Source of the DNA: Lysobacteraceae bacterium UBA6001 | GTDB taxonomy: Bacteria; Pseudomonadota; Gammaproteobacteria; Xanthomonadales; Xanthomonadaceae | Direction: 5' to 3' | Assembly: GCA_002429615.1 (NCBI GenBank) | Contig: DJAN01000118.1 | Span: forward strand, 1-8,815 | Length of the DNA: 8,815 nt | Notes under the pieces: model-generated | What the model was told of the DNA's origin: nothing | Databases searched by the model: none | What the model saw: only the letters and a program-made list of their open reading frames with translations | Part shown: piece by piece, positions 6,701 to 8,815 of the stretch | Layout: every line of letters begins with the position of its first letter | How positions within the stretch are numbered: the stretch's first letter is position 1 | Translations under genes and position numbers: made by a program

Positions 6701-8337
6701 TCATTGGTCTCCTGCGCATACAACGCGTTGGCGTACTGCGCCTCGGCGGTATCGCCGTGCACGGCGAGCAGGCCGTCCATCACGCTGCGCGCCTGGTCGG
6801 GACGACCGGCCTGCAGGTAGAGACGCGCCAGGTCGAGGCGGATCCACGGATCACCCGGACGCTCGACCATCGCCCCTTCCAGCTCGGTCTGCGCGGTCAC
6901 CGCGTCGCCCGCTTCCAGCGCCTGCTGCGCCTTGGCGCGCTGCACGTTGGAGCGCAGCATCGCTTCGCCGCCAGCCTGCTGCCGCTGTGCGGCGGGCAGG
7001 CGATTGAACAGGTCGGTGGCCTCCTGCATGCGGCCCTGGCGGCTGTAGAGCGCGACCAGTCCCTGCAGCGCGGTGGCATTGTCCGGCGCCAGCGACAGCG
7101 CCTTGCGATAGCTGGCCTCGGCGGCCTGGGCATCACTGCCGGCCTGCAGGTTGCCAAGCGCGGCATAGCCGGCCGGCTCGTTCGGCTGCAGCTTCAACGC
7201 CGACTGCACCAGGCCGGTGGCCTGCGCGATGTCGCCCCGCTTGCTGGCCGCATCGGCCTGCTGCAACTGCAACCAGTAGCGGGCGCTGTTGTAGGCGCCG
7301 TTCCACTTGCCGTTGGCCGCGGCCGCCGGGCGCAGCAGTTCCTGCGCTTCGGAGAAACGCTGCTGGCGAAGGCGAACCGACCCCAGCCCACCCAACGCCT
7401 CGCTGTCACGCGGACGCGCGCGCAGGACCTGGGTGAAACGCTGCTCGGCGGTGGCCAGGTTGCCGGCATTGAGGGCCTTGAACCCCTCGCCCAACGCGAC
7501 GCCCTCGGCATCCTGCGCGGTGGCCGCGGTACGCCGTTCGCGCAACTGGGTGAGCTTGGCGCTGACCTCCGCATCGTTCGGGTTGGCACTCAACCAGGCC
7601 TGGTACAGATCGGCATCGCCCTGCCCCGCGCTGAGCCACAGCAACGCCTGGCGCCAGCTGTTGCGGGCAGGCCCGCCGACGTCCGGCCGCGCGCTCAAGG
7701 CACGCAGCTGGGCAATGCCATCGCGTCGGGTGGGCTCGCGGTAGGTCAGCACCTGGGCCTGCGCCAGCGCGATGCTGGCGTTGTCCGGCTCGCTGGCCTT
7801 CAGACGCGTCAGGCCGTCGCGTGCCTTCTCCCAACCCTGCGGCGTACCGGCCAGAGACTGGTAATACTCCAGCGCCACGTTGGACGGCGGTGCCTTGCCG
7901 TTGAAACTGGCTTCGTACTCCCGCACCGCCTCGACATAGCGTCCCGCCGCCGCCGCGCGGCGCGCATTGGCCAGGTGCGGGTCGCTGCCGCCGCCGGCGG
8001 CATTGGCATTGCCCCCCAGCACCAGGCGCAGGCGCTGCGTCTGCGGTGCATTCGGATGCGCCGCCTGCAGCTGCTGCAGGCGCTTGCGCGCGTCGCCACT
8101 CTTGCCCTGGGCGAACTCGATCTGGCCGAGGCCAAGCAGCGCGTCGGGCTGGTTGGGATCGATGTTGAGCAGCTTGCGCCAGGTGTCGGCGGCGAGGTCA
8201 TCGCGCCCCTGGTCATGCCAGTAATTGCCCTGGTTCACCAGCTGCTGGGTAGCGTTCTGCGCATGCGCCGGCGTCGCCAGCAGGCACAGTTCGATCATCC
8301 CGGCGAGGTACAGCGGCTTCAGATTTTGGCGGAGCAT
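3787..8337 (-). CDS. bcsC: Cellulose synthase operon protein C: TPR scaffold and outer-membrane cellulose export porin
   Basis: Exports nascent cellulose from the periplasm through the outer membrane. The protein has 1516 residues, longer than E. coli BcsC (~1157). A signal peptide is visible (about 1-26, LCLLATPAHA then Q). The mature N terminus (about 31-65) is the standard BcsC opening and leads into a long superhelix of TPR repeats to about 822; clear units include 283-316, 387-450, 500-530 and 722-822. An Ala/Pro/Tyr-rich low-complexity linker fills about 830-975. The BCSC_C beta-barrel region starts near 1012, is interrupted by a helical block at about 1057-1205, and continues through YRNGGFSADIGSTPIGF (1219-1235), FTYGQGGYFSPQDYF (1361-1375) and a last strand NTNLYLRFVLD (1486-1496). 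A 20-residue tail follows. The ATG at 8337 has GGAGA at 8346-8350, 8 bases away; the open frame continues upstream only as a shadow of bcsZ. bcsC overlaps bcsZ by 19 bp, implying translational coupling. Confidence 0.96.
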   Translation of the reverse strand: MLRQNLKPLYLAGMIELCLLATPAHAQNATQQLVNQGNYWHDQGRDDLAADTWRKLLNIDPNQPDALLGLGQIEFAQGKSGDARKRLQQLQAAHPNAPQTQRLRLVLGGNANAAGGGSDPHLANARRAAAAGRYVEAVREYEASFNGKAPPSNVALEYYQSLAGTPQGWEKARDGLTRLKASEPDNASIALAQAQVLTYREPTRRDGIAQLRALSARPDVGGPARNSWRQALLWLSAGQGDADLYQAWLSANPNDAEVSAKLTQLRERRTAATAQDAEGVALGEGFKALNAGNLATAEQRFTQVLRARPRDSEALGGLGSVRLRQQRFSEAQELLRPAAAANGKWNGAYNSARYWLQLQQADAASKRGDIAQATGLVQSALKLQPNEPAGYAALGNLQAGSDAQAAEASYRKALSLAPDNATALQGLVALYSRQGRMQEATDLFNRLPAAQRQQAGGEAMLRSNVQRAKAQQALEAGDAVTAQTELEGAMVERPGDPWIRLDLARLYLQAGRPDQARSVMDGLLAVHGDTAEAQYANALYAQETNDWGTAYASLERIPAASRTPAMTRLRNIAWVEQQARTARGLQQQGRAGEAQALLSRTEASLGDQIDDPQLLAALAGAWADSGNSSRALTLAQRLVTTGTPGTEQRLQYAGVLLRAHQDAELSAVLRQLHDTTMTPEQLRRYQSLRSGYVLRQVDALRELGNLEGAYDALAPVLAQQPQDTDALSALARLYASAGDQRQALVIYQQILQRQPNDLDVLVAAANSAASQQDLDSAEVYLQRALAQAPQSPDVLAAAGRVYRAAGKNRKAEQYFRAALTAQQRDAGQLDNSLPGARGPAAYASAARPLNPFAGMTGPMRGSAAVLSDATPYPATLPPPAAYAAAPIATYAAAPAYAATVPAPAYVPPASAGSASYAADADLPPPVSAGSASFATLPVPGQSARVPAPAYAAGVAPIGRGGEARAQALPPRRSGNTVLDELREVQADNSSQIAGGAVYRARDGEAGLGQLDDIEMPVQADFAVGDGKLGVSLTPTLIDAGAVPADYNISSRFGGGPAASISDALATDPTQIDNLVGTTLYQGLLTTGDNANTRNYIYEAAVANGDFQTLYNQAEGDTAAERRQAALDALYAQPLSQYLLSNNLSTLSIGTIATQLLNDPSLRADLDAASQAQLLVLSQSAAATQTPVQFRDALYSLAATGTASRRLSQDDSGVGVAVSYRNGGFSADIGSTPIGFQQQNIVGGVGWRGEIGDNLSYSAQASRRAVNDSVLSFAGTEDVRTGREWGGVTSNGLALSATLDNGLLGGYANLAAHKLNGRNVADNDHRQVDLGFYVHALETDNQSLTAGINLTAMQYDKNLSGFTYGQGGYFSPQDYFDLGFPVHWTGRSASQKVNWRLDASVGVQHFRTDDSPYFPTDPTLQQAAYDAASLAAMLGLTDRYVAPVYAGESKTGVSYNVSGAAEWQVAPQLFLGGRLTFNNARDYNQFNTNLYLRFVLDRLGAALGKSPQVVTSPYAGE
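5487..5661. repeat. Short repeats encoding the Ala/Pro/Tyr linker of BcsC
   Basis: The 13-mer CATAGGCAGGCGC occurs exactly three times (5487-5499, 5622-5634, 5649-5661). On the coding strand it yields repeated PAYA/PAYV motifs. Between them the protein repeats SAGSASYA (909-916) and SAGSASFA (927-934), each preceded by prolines. This looks like slippage-grown low-complexity sequence, and its length may vary between strains. Confidence 0.7.
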
Positions 8338-8815
8338 GGTTTCAGTCTCCAGGCAGGCAGCAGGCGCCCGTCTGCGGCAAAACGGTAACGGTTTTCGAGC
8401 CAGCCCTGGCCGAACAGCACCAGGTTGCGCTCGTAGTAGGGCAATGCGTTCGCCGCGGCCTGGCCGGCGGCGGGAATGCGTTGCTGCTGAGTCTTGAGCA
8501 GTGCGCCCTCGCCGAGCGCACTGAGGTACGGCAACAACGCGGCGGCGAAGCCGACCGGCGCGCTGCCGGTACCCACGCCGCGCTGCACGTCGACCTTCTC
8601 GGCAAAACTGCCCTGCGCGCGCAGCATCTGCGCCGGGCCGGACAGATCGCGCAGCAGGTTGGCGCGCAGCGGATCGGCGCGGTCGAGCATGCCCGCCCAC
8701 AGATAGACGCGGATGGCGTCGTAGCTGCCCAGCGGGCCCTTGGCCGGATCGACGCCGAAGTTTTTCCCGTCCCAGCCGATCCAGTCGGCGGCGAAGCCGA
8801 CCGGCGCGCTGCCGG
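8319..8815 (-). CDS. bcsZ: Cellulase BcsZ (glycoside hydrolase family 8), C-terminal part (5' end outside window)
   Basis: Periplasmic endo-beta-1,4-glucanase associated with the cellulose synthase complex. 164 residues are visible out of an expected ~370-400; the signal peptide and the N-terminal catalytic Glu lie beyond the right edge. The strongest signature is GPLGSYDAIRVYLWAGM, a hallmark block of BcsZ; its Asp (codon at 8718-8720) is the likely catalytic base, by family knowledge. The C-terminal GSAPVGFAAALLPYLSAL and ALPYYERNLVLFGQGWLENR are also typical of the family. The stop (TGA, 8319-8321) lies inside bcsC, giving a 19-bp overlap in a different frame. The order bcsZ then bcsC suggests a bcsA-bcsB-bcsZ-bcsC operon. 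The last 30 bases of the window repeat an internal 30-bp stretch of this same gene exactly, so the outermost ten residues should be treated with some caution. Confidence 0.93.
   Translation of the reverse strand, partial: GSAPVGFAADWIGWDGKNFGVDPAKGPLGSYDAIRVYLWAGMLDRADPLRANLLRDLSGPAQMLRAQGSFAEKVDVQRGVGTGSAPVGFAAALLPYLSALGEGALLKTQQQRIPAAGQAAANALPYYERNLVLFGQGWLENRYRFAADGRLLPAWRLKPCSAKI
8346..8350 (-). promoter_or_regulatory. Ribosome binding site of bcsC, inside bcsZ
   Basis: On the minus strand GGAGA stands 8 bases before the ATG at 8337, fixing that codon as the bcsC start. The site lies within the last codons of bcsZ, so ribosomes finishing bcsZ pass over it, consistent with coupled translation. 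Confidence 0.7.
8540..8815. repeat. 30-bp perfect direct repeat within bcsZ (8540-8569 and 8786-8815)
   Basis: The two copies are identical over 30 bases, 246 bp apart and in the same reading frame, each encoding GSAPVGFAA on the minus strand. The base preceding the repeat differs (G8539 versus T8785). The second copy ends exactly on the last base of the window. It could be genuine intragenic similarity or a defect at the end of an assembled contig. Confidence 0.85.

Noticed and set aside
4126..8388. A 1420-codon open frame on the + strand antisense to bcsC
   Set aside because: It is a mirror of GC-rich codon use in bcsC: Arg/Gln/His/Val-heavy, low-complexity translation with no recognisable domain. 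bcsC on the other strand has clear family motifs, a signal peptide and a ribosome site.
8338..8700. N-terminal extension of bcsC to an ATG at 8700
   Set aside because: This frame overlaps bcsZ, whose coding is unmistakable. The extension is Arg/Ala-rich, and it would bury the obvious signal peptide that starts at 8337.

Overview
The window is high-GC, densely coded DNA from a gammaproteobacterium, most likely of the Xanthomonadaceae/Xanthomonadales. This placement is inferred from three things: the GC-rich codon use, a GTAGGAGCGGC-type REP palindrome between genes, and the cellulose-synthase gene order with bcsZ followed by bcsC. It has not been tested by any search. Both ends cut through genes (ettA on the left, bcsZ on the right), so the piece may be a contig or an arbitrary slice.

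Layout: (1) Bases 2-1105, + strand: the C-terminal two thirds of EttA, an ABC-F translation factor, closed by a strong intrinsic terminator. (2) Bases 1106-1242: an intergenic stretch with that terminator and a REP-like palindrome. (3) Bases 1243-2562, + strand: an AzgA-type NCS2 purine permease, followed by a weak terminator-like hairpin. (4) Bases 2563-2676: a less GC-rich control region with a perfect 9-bp-arm palindrome and three copies of TAGGCA/TGCCTA. (5) Bases 2677-3180 and 3167-3754, + strand: an overlapping two-gene cassette of an XRE-type HTH protein (mobile mystery protein A) and a Fic-domain protein (mobile mystery protein B). (6) Bases 3755-3776: a hairpin between convergent genes. 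(7) Bases 3787-8337, - strand: full-length BcsC, the outer-membrane cellulose export protein. (8) Bases 8319-8815, - strand: the C-terminal part of BcsZ, the periplasmic endoglucanase, overlapping bcsC by 19 bp.

The window joins two core genes, the tail of a bacterial cellulose operon and a small accessory cassette. BcsZ and BcsC would work together: BcsC forms the TPR scaffold and outer-membrane pore for the glucan, and BcsZ trims or edits it in the periplasm. bcsA and bcsB would be expected beyond the right edge. The mmyA/mmyB pair is the only accessory-looking element. It resembles a toxin-antitoxin-like or regulatory Fic module of unknown function, with a putative autoregulatory operator. 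The points most worth a second look are this cassette (operator, odd mmyB start, Asn in the Fic motif), an unusual helical block and a long Ala/Pro-rich linker in BcsC, and a 30-bp exact repeat that ends on the last base of the window.
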